NCBI RefSeq assembly: GCF_902764455.1
Contig: NZ_CACWVY010000005.1
Location: 1 to 64,000, forward strand
From: an uncultured Methanobrevibacter sp.
GTDB lineage: Archaea > Methanobacteriota > Methanobacteria > Methanobacteriales > Methanobacteriaceae
Length of the DNA stretch: 64,000 nt
Direction: 5' to 3'
The translations under genes and the position numbers were made by a program. The notes under the pieces are model-generated. The model ran no database searches and had not been told where the DNA came from. It was given only the letters and a program-made list of their open reading frames with translations. Positions 26,873 through 34,747 of this stretch are shown here, one piece after another (within the stretch, counting starts at the first letter, position 1; each line of letters opens with the position of its first letter).

Positions 26873-27109
26873 CTAAAAGTAATCATCATCGAAAATGAAA
26901 ATATCTTCCATGACGAAATATTGTTCTCGATCTCCTTTGAATAACATTTTATTAAAAACCTGGGTTATTTCGTATGCCAAAAATAAAGATGGATTGTACC
27001 TACCATTTTCCAGCGCATTAATGGTTTGTCGGGTTACGCCAACTTTATCCCCAAGCTCTTTTTGGCTCATTTTGAGCTCCTGTCTTAAATATTTAATCAT
27101 GGTTCTCAT
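26873..27109 (-). CDS. XRE family helix-turn-helix regulator
   Basis: A 78-residue DNA-binding protein: LRQELKMSQKELGDKVGVTRQTINALENGRYNPS is its helix-turn-helix core described by residues 8-41, with the classic Gln-Lys-Glu-Leu and Arg-Gln-Thr elements. A short acidic tail follows. The type (Cro/CI, YvaO-like small repressor) often controls adjacent membrane protein genes, and this is the first gene of the DUF4013 cluster. The promoter faces the long spacer at 27110-27782. Confidence 0.85.
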   Translation of the reverse strand: MRTMIKYLRQELKMSQKELGDKVGVTRQTINALENGRYNPSLFLAYEITQVFNKMLFKGDREQYFVMEDIFIFDDDYF

Positions 27110-27430
27110 AGTATTCCCACAATATTAATCCATTTTGCAAAAAGTATTTAAGTACTCCAAGTAATTATGTTAAAATCTAATTACTTATGTTAATGTTATA
27201 TGACATAGTATATATACTTTACTATTTTAAATTAATCTAAAATAATTTATTTAAAATCAATTTAACTAATAACTATAAATTTAATTACTTATAACAAAAT
27301 GAAAAATATATATTTTTTAAAATAGGTAATCATAAATTCTTTTTTTATAATTTAAATTAAATATATTCACTTTTTTATAATAAAATTAAAAACGAAACAT
27401 TTATATATTAGGTAAATCATCTTTAACATA

Positions 27431-27462
27431 TGTAACATTTGATTAACACATTTGATGTTACA
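27431..27462. repeat. Inverted repeat TGTAACAT/ATGTTACA
   Basis: TGTAACAT at 27431-27438 and ATGTTACA at 27455-27462 are perfect complements with a 16-nt spacer. Could be an operator for the divergent genes or a small hairpin. Confidence 0.5.
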
Positions 27463-27468
27463 GAGTGT

Positions 27469-27543
27469 GTTCCAGACAGAAAAAAATCATGCTAAACAAA
27501 CTCAAATATGCAACCCTTTTTTCCTCTATAATCTGTCTGGAAC
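27469..27543. repeat. 12-bp inverted repeat bounding a 75-bp unit
   Basis: GTTCCAGACAGA (27469-27480) and TCTGTCTGGAAC (27532-27543) are perfect complements with a 51-nt spacer. The arms are richer in G+C than the surroundings. This could be a small RNA hairpin or a miniature element; the loop includes TGCTAAACAA, also found in the similar unit at 40583-40682. Confidence 0.55.
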
Positions 27544-27663
27544 TGAAAAATATTTTCAAGACTATTTTTAAAAAAAAAAACAATGCCCTCTAAATCAAAA
27601 AATAAGTTTTTTAATAGGACATGTCCAAATTCCACATTACCCATAACATCAAAAGTCAGTTTT

Positions 27664-27685
27664 GTTTTATACGAACAGTTTGTTT
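27664..27685 (+). repeat. Interspersed element copy A (degenerate)
   Basis: GTTTTATACGAACAGTTTGT matches the left half of the interspersed element; the right palindrome arm is altered (CAGTTTG instead of TTGTTCG). Confidence 0.5.
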
Positions 27686-27782
27686 AGGTTTTAATATAAT
27701 AATGGCTGATGTAAAATAATCATTACAATTAAATAGCATGATAAAGATAAACTAATTATTATTTGGTAGTGGAGAGAGTATT

Positions 27783-28784
27783 TTGAGTGTAGAAACATTT
27801 GTGAGAAAAAACATATATTGCTTTAAGATTATTTTGGCAATTACAATGTTTCTATCATTGGTATATTTTTCACTATATCTGCAGGAATTTCTTGTTTACT
27901 CACCATTTACTCCATTTGGGATATTGATATGCCAAATTATAAGTTCTTCAATTGTTGCGCTTGTCATTGCATATTATATCGGCAAATCTAAAAATTTTCA
28001 TATTGCACTTTCATGCATTCTGTTTGTTATTTTATTAGTGGGGGTTTTTTTAGCTGAAAACGTTATGGCAAGTACATTTACTTATAATCTTGATGGTGTG
28101 GAATACTGTTTGATATTTTTTTCAGTATTTATTAGCCTGTTTTTTAGCTATAATCTGTATCAGGTCATGGCTAATAAATGTGATTCCAGATTGAAGGTAA
28201 ATTTCTGGAGTTTTTTGGTCTTTTGTGAATTGTCTTTTTTGTCAATGTTTGTATGTGAAGTGATATTTTACGTACTTACTCCCCTATCATCATTAATCGA
28301 TGCATTTATAATCTTCAATGCGTTTTATCTGGCATTTAAGTTCAGTGTAGATATAACCTCTAGGGATTTAAAGATAATTGAATCAAAAAGGGTTGCTGAA
28401 TTGAATAAAAAAGAAGAAGACATTGATATGCAAAAAGTAAAATTATGTTTCATGTTATCCTTTTTTGCATTGTTTATAATATCTGCTATTTTTGATAAAT
28501 ATTATAATGTTTTGCAACTGGATTCAATGAGTTTTGCTGGAATAATTTTATTTGGATCTATAATAATCACTGCTTATTATTATAAAAAATCATTATTTTT
28601 GTCAATTCTTGGAATTGGAATCGATGCGGGATTATGGGCATTATTTGCAGGATTATTTTCACTGGTTGGATACTTTAATATGGATCCCAAATTTTTATTC
28701 CCAATTTGGTTTTTTGAAGGTTTGACTTTAATTCTAATGCGTTTCGTCTTGAGATACAGGAGATTATCTGGAATAGGCTTTTAA
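27783..28784 (+). CDS. Polytopic membrane protein, unknown family
   Basis: A 333-residue protein with about nine predicted membrane helices and one cytoplasmic loop near residue 205 (KRVAELNKKEEDID). It starts at TTG with GGAGAG 7 nt upstream. The C-terminus RYRRLSGIGF recurs as LRYRRLSGMVFY in a gene fragment at 38441-38500, so a second copy once existed in the island. I do not recognise the family and can assign no function. Confidence 0.65.
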   Translation: MSVETFVRKNIYCFKIILAITMFLSLVYFSLYLQEFLVYSPFTPFGILICQIISSSIVALVIAYYIGKSKNFHIALSCILFVILLVGVFLAENVMASTFTYNLDGVEYCLIFFSVFISLFFSYNLYQVMANKCDSRLKVNFWSFLVFCELSFLSMFVCEVIFYVLTPLSSLIDAFIIFNAFYLAFKFSVDITSRDLKIIESKRVAELNKKEEDIDMQKVKLCFMLSFFALFIISAIFDKYYNVLQLDSMSFAGIILFGSIIITAYYYKKSLFLSILGIGIDAGLWALFAGLFSLVGYFNMDPKFLFPIWFFEGLTLILMRFVLRYRRLSGIGF

Positions 28785-28964
28785 TAGTTCTTATTTTAAC
28801 AGTATTATTGATAAGTTAGAAATGTTAAATTATTGATTTTATTTAGTAAAATTGTTTTTAATTCGTTAAATTGTTTTTATTTCAAACAAAAACTATATTT
28901 AAGTTTCAAATTAACATATAATCCATAGTATGGAAACCTATATCTAATAGTATTTAAAATGTTT

Positions 28965-29051
28965 TATCAAAAAATAGTTAAATATATTATCAAAAAATAG
29001 TTAAATATATTATCAAAAAATAGTTAAATATATTATCAAAAAATAGTTAAA
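28965..29051 (+). repeat. 23-bp tandem repeat, 3.8 copies, in a promoter
   Basis: Units start at 28965, 28988, 29011 and 29034, each beginning TATCAAAAAATAGTTAAATA (first 20 of 23 bases); the last is cut after 18 bases. Each full unit contains TTAAATATAT, a TATA-box-like sequence, and the array ends 12 bases before the ATPase start. The copies are identical, so the array is recent or maintained. Confidence 0.85.
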
Positions 29052-29063
29052 CGGTATGATTCT

Positions 29064-30338
29064 ATGGAGTATATGGTCCGATATTTGGATGATGAATTGG
29101 AGCAGTGGATGAATGTTATTGGTGCAGTGCTTATTGTTGGTCCCAAATGGTGTGGTAAGACAACTACTGCTGAACAATATGCAAAAAGTGTTTTAAAACT
29201 TCAGGATATTGACAGGCAAGAGGAATATCAGATGTGGTTAGATATTAAACCATCCAAATTATTGGAAGGTGAAAAACCTAGACTTATTGATGAATGGCAG
29301 ATGGCACCAATATTGTGGGATGGTGTTAGAAATAGTGTTGATGAACTTCAAGGGGAAGGATTATATATATTGACAGGTTCTACAGTAGTTGATGAGTCTA
29401 AAATTATGCATTCTGGGACTGGCAGAATTCATAGGCTATTAATGAGGCCTATGAGTCTATATGAAAGTGGAGAATCAAACGGTAAGATTTCTATTGAGGA
29501 ATTGTTTGATAATCCGAATATGGATATTGATGGAATTGAATCCAATTTAACAATGGATGATTTAATTTTTGCAGCATGCCGTGGAGGATGGCCAGATTCC
29601 ATAAATAAAAAAAGCGATAAAGATAAATTATTAATAGCTTATAATTATCTGGATAATATAGCTGAAAGTGATATTTCTAATGTAGATGGTGTTAAACGTG
29701 ACCCTGATAGGGTAAAAGTAATTTTAAAAGCTATTGCAAGAAATAATTCTACTTTAGCTAAGGACACTACAATAATGGCAGATATTTCAGCTAACTTTGG
29801 TGACATTAGCAAGCCCACTTATTATTCATATGTTGACTCATTGAAACGATTATTTGTCATTGAAGATTTAAGGGGCTGGGCTCCAAACATTAGATCAAAA
29901 TCATCAATGAGGTCAGGCAATAAAAAAGTATTCATTGATCCATCCATTTCTGTAGCCTCTTTAGATATGAGTCCTGAAGCATTCAATACAATTGATGGTT
30001 TAAAAACATTTGGATTTATTTTTGAAAACTTATGTATTCGTGATTTGAGTGTATACACTTCTAAATTGGGTGGTTCAATATCTTATTATCATGACAATTC
30101 CGACACGGAAGTTGACTGTGTTGTGCATCTAAACGATGGAAGATATGCATTAATCGAATGTAAGTTGGGAAAAACTAAAATAGAGGAAGGGGCCCGAAAT
30201 TTACTGAAAGTGAATAAATTGATTGAAGTTAATGATCAGGTTAGAAATCCTAGTTTTTTAGCAGTTTTAACTGGGGGAGAAATAGCTTATACAAGAAAAG
30301 ATGGAGTTAAAGTTATTCCAATAGGTTGTTTAAGATAG
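29064..30338 (+). CDS. AAA ATPase with DUF4143 domain
   Basis: An ATP-binding protein of the AAA plus DUF4143 class: Walker A VGPKWCGKTTTAEQ near residue 26, a Walker B-like RLIDEWQ near 75 and the LTGSTVVDES sensor-like segment near 105. The C-terminal DUF4143 part (about 200-424) contains DTEVDCVVH followed by ALIECKLG near 360, a PD-(D/E)XK-like core. Such proteins are abundant in archaeal accessory regions; roles in mobile-element or toxin-like systems have been suggested, none proven. The promoter carries tandem 23-bp repeats. A copy of the interspersed element follows the gene. Confidence 0.85.
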   Translation: MEYMVRYLDDELEQWMNVIGAVLIVGPKWCGKTTTAEQYAKSVLKLQDIDRQEEYQMWLDIKPSKLLEGEKPRLIDEWQMAPILWDGVRNSVDELQGEGLYILTGSTVVDESKIMHSGTGRIHRLLMRPMSLYESGESNGKISIEELFDNPNMDIDGIESNLTMDDLIFAACRGGWPDSINKKSDKDKLLIAYNYLDNIAESDISNVDGVKRDPDRVKVILKAIARNNSTLAKDTTIMADISANFGDISKPTYYSYVDSLKRLFVIEDLRGWAPNIRSKSSMRSGNKKVFIDPSISVASLDMSPEAFNTIDGLKTFGFIFENLCIRDLSVYTSKLGGSISYYHDNSDTEVDCVVHLNDGRYALIECKLGKTKIEEGARNLLKVNKLIEVNDQVRNPSFLAVLTGGEIAYTRKDGVKVIPIGCLR

Positions 30339-30360
30339 TTTCAATGCTTGAAATCTATAA

Positions 30361-30410
30361 GCATGACAACAATATCACATGTTTTATACGAATTGTTCGT
30401 ATTTTTTTCT
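30361..30410 (+). repeat. Interspersed element copy B
   Basis: Contains the palindrome TACGAA-TTG-TTCGTA at 30387-30401 followed by T7, so it could also work as a terminator for the ATPase gene. Its first 26 bases match copies D and E. Confidence 0.75.
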
Positions 30411-30459
30411 AATTTTAACTTAATTCTATTTGCGCAATGATGTAAGTTAAACACACTCT

Positions 30460-31149
30460 TTAAAATTCAATGCTTTCCATGACATTTGGAATTAATGTTT
30501 TAGAGTTTGGAACCAATTTTTCAAATTCCTCAGGGTTCTGTGCAATTGAAGGAAATGTATTGTAGTGCATTGGAATAACAAATTTGGGTTTAATCCAGCT
30601 AGCTGCAATTGATGCTTCTTTGATGTCCATTGTAAAAATGTTTCCAATAGGTAATATTGCAATATCCGGTTTGTAAATTTCTCCAATTACAAATTTCATA
30701 TCAGAGAAAAGTCCAGTATCTCCAGCATGAAAAACTTTCAAATTGTTGTCGAAAGTCAATAAAAAGCTTCCAGGATTCCCTGCATATTTTGTATCAATTT
30801 CAAAGTCAAATGTTGAGCTGTGTCTGGCTTCAAGCATTCTGATTTCAACATCCTCAAATTTAACGGATGCACCATAGTTAATTCCAATGGCATTTACTCC
30901 TTTTCTTTGAAGATATATGGAAATTTCATAATTTGTTATAACAATCAAATTTGTATTGTTTCTTGATATTTCAATGACATCTCCGAAGTGGTCTGCATGG
31001 CCGTGGGTGATGCAGATAATGTCAGGATGCAAATCGCTAATTTTTAGAGGGCATACAGGATTTGCCTGAATGAATGGGTCGATTAAAATATTTAATCCTC
31101 TATTTGAGGTTAATTCAAATGCCGAATGACCTAACCATTTAAGTTTCAT
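30460..31149 (-). CDS. UPF0173 metal-dependent hydrolase
   Basis: A metallo-beta-lactamase-fold protein of 229 residues: KWLGHSAFEL at the start, ITHGHADHFGD near 48 (HxHxDH zinc motif), FHAGDTGLFSD near 138 and PMHYNTFP near 193. This is the UPF0173/UlaG-like family; substrate unknown. The start overlaps the DsbA-like stop as ATGA, so the two are translated together. Operon position downstream of a likely HxlR-controlled promoter hints at a redox or electrophile stress role. Confidence 0.88.
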   Translation of the reverse strand: MKLKWLGHSAFELTSNRGLNILIDPFIQANPVCPLKISDLHPDIICITHGHADHFGDVIEISRNNTNLIVITNYEISIYLQRKGVNAIGINYGASVKFEDVEIRMLEARHSSTFDFEIDTKYAGNPGSFLLTFDNNLKVFHAGDTGLFSDMKFVIGEIYKPDIAILPIGNIFTMDIKEASIAASWIKPKFVIPMHYNTFPSIAQNPEEFEKLVPNSKTLIPNVMESIEF

Positions 31150-31835
31150 ATTTTACAGACCCCATCAGCACAACTGTCTGCGTCCTTATCATCATCAACT
31201 TCATTTTCTGCAACAATTTGTGACAGGACACTTTTAAAGTCATCATATGATAATGCGCCTGGAATTGAGTATTTATTGTCAAATAAATAAAATGGAACAC
31301 CGTGTATTCCTCCGGATAATGCAATATCCTCGTCTTCTTCAACCTGACTGTTGTATAAATTACTGTTCAGCACGTCATTTATTTGATTTTCATCCAAACC
31401 TGCATCTAAAGCGATTTTAAGTAGCACTTCCTTATCTGCCAGCTTAAGGTTTTCAACAAAATAAGCATCAAATAGTAATCTGGCCAGTTTTTCCACATTT
31501 TCAGGATATTTGTCCTGTGCCAGTTTCATCAGTCTGTGGGCATCACGGGTGTTAGTGTAAAGTGTTGATTCATATTTAAAATCAATGCCCTCATCACGGC
31601 CAAGCCCTGAAATTTGTGCAACCTGCTTTCTAGCATCTTCAATTGATAGGTCATATTTGATGGCAAACCTTTCAACAGTAGTGGATTTGACATCCTTTGG
31701 TGCGTTTTGATCAAGCTCAAAAGCACGGATATCAAATTCAACATCCAAATTTAAATCATTGATTGCTCTTTTTAATCTGCTATTGCCAATGTAACAGTAT
31801 GGACAGGCAAAGTCGCTCCAGTATGTAATTTTCAT
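31146..31835 (-). CDS. DsbA family oxidoreductase (FrnE-like)
   Basis: A thioredoxin-fold protein with the active-site CPYC motif in WSDFACPYCYIGN near residue 8, the helical insertion of the FrnE/2-hydroxychromene-2-carboxylate isomerase group, and the cis-Pro region GIHGVPFYLFDN near 180. There is no signal peptide, so it acts in the cytosol. The ATG at 31835 has GAGG 6 nt upstream and was preferred over 31847. A C-terminal DADSCADGVCKI tail offers two extra Cys. It is divergent from hxlR across a 76-base spacer holding a candidate operator. Confidence 0.85.
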   Translation of the reverse strand: MKITYWSDFACPYCYIGNSRLKRAINDLNLDVEFDIRAFELDQNAPKDVKSTTVERFAIKYDLSIEDARKQVAQISGLGRDEGIDFKYESTLYTNTRDAHRLMKLAQDKYPENVEKLARLLFDAYFVENLKLADKEVLLKIALDAGLDENQINDVLNSNLYNSQVEEDEDIALSGGIHGVPFYLFDNKYSIPGALSYDDFKSVLSQIVAENEVDDDKDADSCADGVCKI

Positions 31836-31883
31836 AATATTCCTCAAAGAAATATTTAAAAGATTTAATTAATAAATAAGTAA

Positions 31884-31901
31884 GTAACTGTATAATTACT
31901 T
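31884..31901 (+). promoter_or_regulatory. Candidate HxlR operator 1
   Basis: GTAACTGTATAATTACTT, an imperfect inverted repeat between dsbA and hxlR, shares the form GTAAnTkkdkAATTACTT with two other sites before the oye genes. Confidence 0.6.
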
Positions 31902-31911
31902 GGTAGATAAT

Positions 31912-32289
31912 ATGATTAGCAATGATATTTGCCCGATTGGAAATACTTTAGATTTGTTTAACAGGAAATGGATTTTTTGTATCATGTCAAATATATTCAG
32001 GGGAATGACACATTTCAACGAGTTTAAGGATGCAAATCCCACAATCAGTAATCATGTGTTGGCACAGACTCTGAAGTATATGGAAGAACAGGAACTAATC
32101 ACCAAGACAGTTGTTGATGAGCACCATAATAAGACAGAATATGCTTTAACTCCTAAAGGCCTTAGGGCTAATAGGATACTATATGAAATCACTGAGTATT
32201 ATTTTGATGAATTGAATTATTCCAATTCTGATGATGTGGAAATTGAAGAACTTTTGGGTGAATACCGCAAAATTTACAATATCCGGTAA
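31912..32289 (+). CDS. HxlR family transcriptional regulator
   Basis: A 125-residue winged-helix regulator with the family's N-terminal Cys in ICPIGNTLDLFNRKW near residue 6, the recognition region ISNHVLAQTLKYMEEQELI near 45 and the wing HHNKTEYALTPKG. HxlR/YodB proteins sense electrophiles or disulfide stress through that Cys. The ATG at 31912 is preferred; a TTG at 31900 is also open. Flanked by DsbA-like and two old-yellow-enzyme genes that share an 18-bp motif, it is the likely local regulator. Confidence 0.87.
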   Translation: MISNDICPIGNTLDLFNRKWIFCIMSNIFRGMTHFNEFKDANPTISNHVLAQTLKYMEEQELITKTVVDEHHNKTEYALTPKGLRANRILYEITEYYFDELNYSNSDDVEIEELLGEYRKIYNIR

Positions 32290-32303
32290 GTTTATAATTA
32301 CTT
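32286..32303 (+). promoter_or_regulatory. Candidate HxlR operator 2
   Basis: GTAAGTTTATAATTACTT overlaps the hxlR stop codon and precedes a TTTTTATA box. The motif ends 36 bases before the first oye start. Confidence 0.6.
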
Positions 32304-32339
32304 ATTTCTTTTTATACTATTTTTTACTAATTACTTTTT

Positions 32340-33332
32340 ATGAAATCCATATTTGATAAATGTAAATTCGGTGACTTAATACTTAACAGCAGAATCATCA
32401 GAACAGGTTTATGGGAATCCCAACAAGATGATTTAAACGCAATTTATGATAGATATGAAAAAATAGCCTCAAGCGGGGTTGGTCTAATTACTTCTGAGCT
32501 GTATTCAATATATCCTAATGATAAGTTTAGTGAACATTCCTTTAAAATGAGCAATCGGAATTTCATGACTGTGGCAAGAAAATTGGCTGAAATTTGCCAT
32601 AGTTATGGGGTTGCAATTTTAGGGCAAGTTGAATTCATCAAATTCAACCGTGGAATTGACTTGGATATTTCAGTCAATGATTTAACTGTTGAAGATATTC
32701 GTAAAATACAGGCGGATATTATTTCTGCAGCTCAACAGTTGCAATTTGCAGGATTTGACGGGATTCAATTGTCAATAGGTAATAATTTTTACCTATCTAA
32801 ATTCATCAATCCATATTATAATCAAAGGGAAGATAATTATGGTGGAAATTTATTTAATAGGTCACGTTTGGTTTTGGAATTGGTTAAAGTAATGAAAGAT
32901 AACTTGGATTTACATATTTCCTGCAAAATCAACACGTTTGATGAGAGGAAAAATGGATTTAATTCAACTGAAAGTTTTAAAGCTTGTAAATTACTTGAAA
33001 AAGTTGGAGTTGACAGTCTTCAGTTAACACGACCTCTTTCACCTTTGTATTTCACCAACAAAGTATCTGGAGAAGATGAACTAATAGATTATACTTCTAA
33101 ACTAATAGATTCTGTTGACATTCCTGTCATTGTTGGTGGGGGATTTAATGATATGATTCATATGAATGAATTGCTGAACAGTACTAATATTGAATTCATG
33201 TCAATGTACAGGCCTTTTGTTGCGAAGGAAGATTTTTTAAATAATTGGAAAATCAATGGTGAAGGTAAATCCAAATGTTTGAAATGCAATAATTGTTATA
33301 GGACAAAGACCAGCACATGTTACCATTATTAG
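32340..33332 (+). CDS. Old yellow enzyme family NADH:flavin oxidoreductase, short form
   Basis: A TIM-barrel FMN enzyme of 330 residues: RTGLWESQ near residue 21, GFDGIQLSIGNNFYLSKFINP near 137 (active-site HxxH region replaced by GNNF), NREDNYGG-type loop QREDNYGGN near 160 and IPVIVGGGF near 260. It ends in CLKCNNCYRTKTSTC, resembling the CxxCNxC cluster site of trimethylamine dehydrogenase/enoate reductases with a shorter spacing, then stops, so the C-terminal NAD(P)H/FAD domains are absent. Paralogous to the next gene. Likely reduces electrophilic alkenes or similar compounds under HxlR control; substrate unknown. Confidence 0.85.
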   Translation: MKSIFDKCKFGDLILNSRIIRTGLWESQQDDLNAIYDRYEKIASSGVGLITSELYSIYPNDKFSEHSFKMSNRNFMTVARKLAEICHSYGVAILGQVEFIKFNRGIDLDISVNDLTVEDIRKIQADIISAAQQLQFAGFDGIQLSIGNNFYLSKFINPYYNQREDNYGGNLFNRSRLVLELVKVMKDNLDLHISCKINTFDERKNGFNSTESFKACKLLEKVGVDSLQLTRPLSPLYFTNKVSGEDELIDYTSKLIDSVDIPVIVGGGFNDMIHMNELLNSTNIEFMSMYRPFVAKEDFLNNWKINGEGKSKCLKCNNCYRTKTSTCYHY

Positions 33333-33385
33333 GGTAATTTAAGGAAGCAAAAGTTGAGATTAATTATTGAATCAGTTAATTTTAG

Positions 33386-33403
33386 GTAATTTGTGAATTA
33401 CTT
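33386..33403 (+). promoter_or_regulatory. Candidate HxlR operator 3
   Basis: GTAATTTGTGAATTACTT contains the perfect pair GTAATT/AATTAC and ends 36 bases before the second oye start, the same distance as operator 2. A TTTTTATA box lies between. Confidence 0.65.
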
Positions 33404-33439
33404 TCTCCTTTTTATATTCCTTTTATCTAATATGTAACT

Positions 33440-34435
33440 ATGAAAAGTATATTTGACAACACTAAATTCGGCAGTCTTGAGGTTTCCAGTCGTATAATAA
33501 GAAATGGGTTGTGGGAATCCCAAAACGATTCCAGTAAAAATCTGTCTCAGGATGTATTTGACAGATATGAAAAATTATCAAAAAATAATGTTGGCGTAAT
33601 AGTCTCCGAGTTGATTTCATTATATAGTCATGACAGATTCAGTGATTTTACTGATTATATTAATGCTCCTTCATTCATACGGGACTTTAAAGAGGTTACC
33701 AGCATAGCCCATGAAAATAATACTCCAATTCTTGCCCAAATAGGCTTTATCAACTGTAATGTAAATGGGAAACAGATGATGGAAGTCAATGATTTGACTT
33801 TGGAGGATATAAGGACAATTCAGGCGGATTATATTGTTGCAGCAAAAAAGATAATGTTTGCAGGATTTGATGGAATAGAATTATGCATAGGCAATAATTT
33901 TTATTTATCACGTGTCATGAATCCTTTTGAAAATACACGCAGTGACAATTATGGTGGAAATACTTACAATCGTGTGAGAATGGTTTTGGAGATAATTAAA
34001 TTGATTAAAAAAACAACAGGATTGCATGTTCACTGTAAGGTTAATTTGTATCAGGATGAAGAGGATTCTCTGGAAATTTGCAAAATTCTTGCTGAAAACG
34101 GTGCAGATAGCTTACAGATTACTAAATTCTTATCTCCACAATACTTTAGAAAAGGTCAATCAAATCAAGACATGTTAGTGAGCTTTGCGGATAAAGTTGC
34201 AAAGAATGTTTCCATCCCCGTTGTTTTAGGTGGGGGAAGGTCAGATATGGATAAAATCATCGAATTGTTAAATAATACTGATATTGACTTTATTTCAATG
34301 CAAAGACCCTTTGTAAAAGATCCTACTTTTTTAACTCAATGGAAAATTGATGGATATGGCAAATCTGAATGTAAAACTTGTAACAACTGCTATTGGAAAA
34401 AACAGAGTGTTTGTTTGATAGAATATAGTGATTAA
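33440..34435 (+). CDS. Old yellow enzyme family NADH:flavin oxidoreductase, short form (paralogue)
   Basis: 331 residues, clearly a duplicate of the preceding gene: IRNGLWESQND near residue 20, GFDGIELCIGNNFYLSRVMNP near 138, RSDNYGGNTYNR near 163, IPVVLGGGRSD near 260 and the same truncated C-terminal cluster CKTCNNCYWKKQSVC. As in the first copy, the catalytic His pair of classical OYE is replaced by GNN. Each copy has its own operator-like site and promoter, so they could be differently expressed. An element copy follows. Confidence 0.85.
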   Translation: MKSIFDNTKFGSLEVSSRIIRNGLWESQNDSSKNLSQDVFDRYEKLSKNNVGVIVSELISLYSHDRFSDFTDYINAPSFIRDFKEVTSIAHENNTPILAQIGFINCNVNGKQMMEVNDLTLEDIRTIQADYIVAAKKIMFAGFDGIELCIGNNFYLSRVMNPFENTRSDNYGGNTYNRVRMVLEIIKLIKKTTGLHVHCKVNLYQDEEDSLEICKILAENGADSLQITKFLSPQYFRKGQSNQDMLVSFADKVAKNVSIPVVLGGGRSDMDKIIELLNNTDIDFISMQRPFVKDPTFLTQWKIDGYGKSECKTCNNCYWKKQSVCLIEYSD

Positions 34436-34539
34436 TCATCATTTTTTTTAAAGATATCTGCAATTAAAATAGTTTCATGAAATTTGGTCTAATGAGAGTA
34501 TTATCGCATCTAAAAATTATTATGTTGCAAAATGAGAGT

Positions 34540-34587
34540 GTCGAAACTTTTTTATAAGTTTCATACGAATTGTTCGTAGTTTTTTCA
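34540..34587 (+). repeat. Interspersed element copy C
   Basis: Contains CATACGAATTGTTCGTAG (palindrome TACGAA-TTG-TTCGTA) followed by T6. The left part (TCGAAACTTTTTTATAAG) resembles copy F more than B, D and E. The surrounding 34436-34747 spacer holds nothing else supported. Confidence 0.7.
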
Positions 34588-34747
34588 AAATAATTTGTCT
34601 AATTAATTAAATTTTGTTGGTAATGTACGGTGTATGCTATGTTTCCAATTATAATTGATTTATGGATTACTTTTGTTTTATTAATCTTTTATAATTTCGT
34701 TTCCTTTTTTTTAGTAATGATTATATGTGCTGAAATAAATATATTTT

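Larger units (their letters stand above)
27110..27782. other. Long spacer with two inverted repeats and a repeat copy
   Basis: No supported gene. It contains an 8-bp inverted repeat at 27431-27462, a 12-bp inverted repeat at 27469-27543 and the first, degenerate copy of the interspersed element at 27664-27685. It separates the XRE cluster from the accessory island and may hold divergent promoters. Confidence 0.5.

Noticed and set aside
27469-27543. tRNA or snoRNA-like gene
   Set aside because: No T-loop, anticodon arm, C/D boxes or H/ACA pattern could be found.
28965-29051. CRISPR array
   Set aside because: The 23-bp units are directly contiguous with no spacers, and no cas genes are present.
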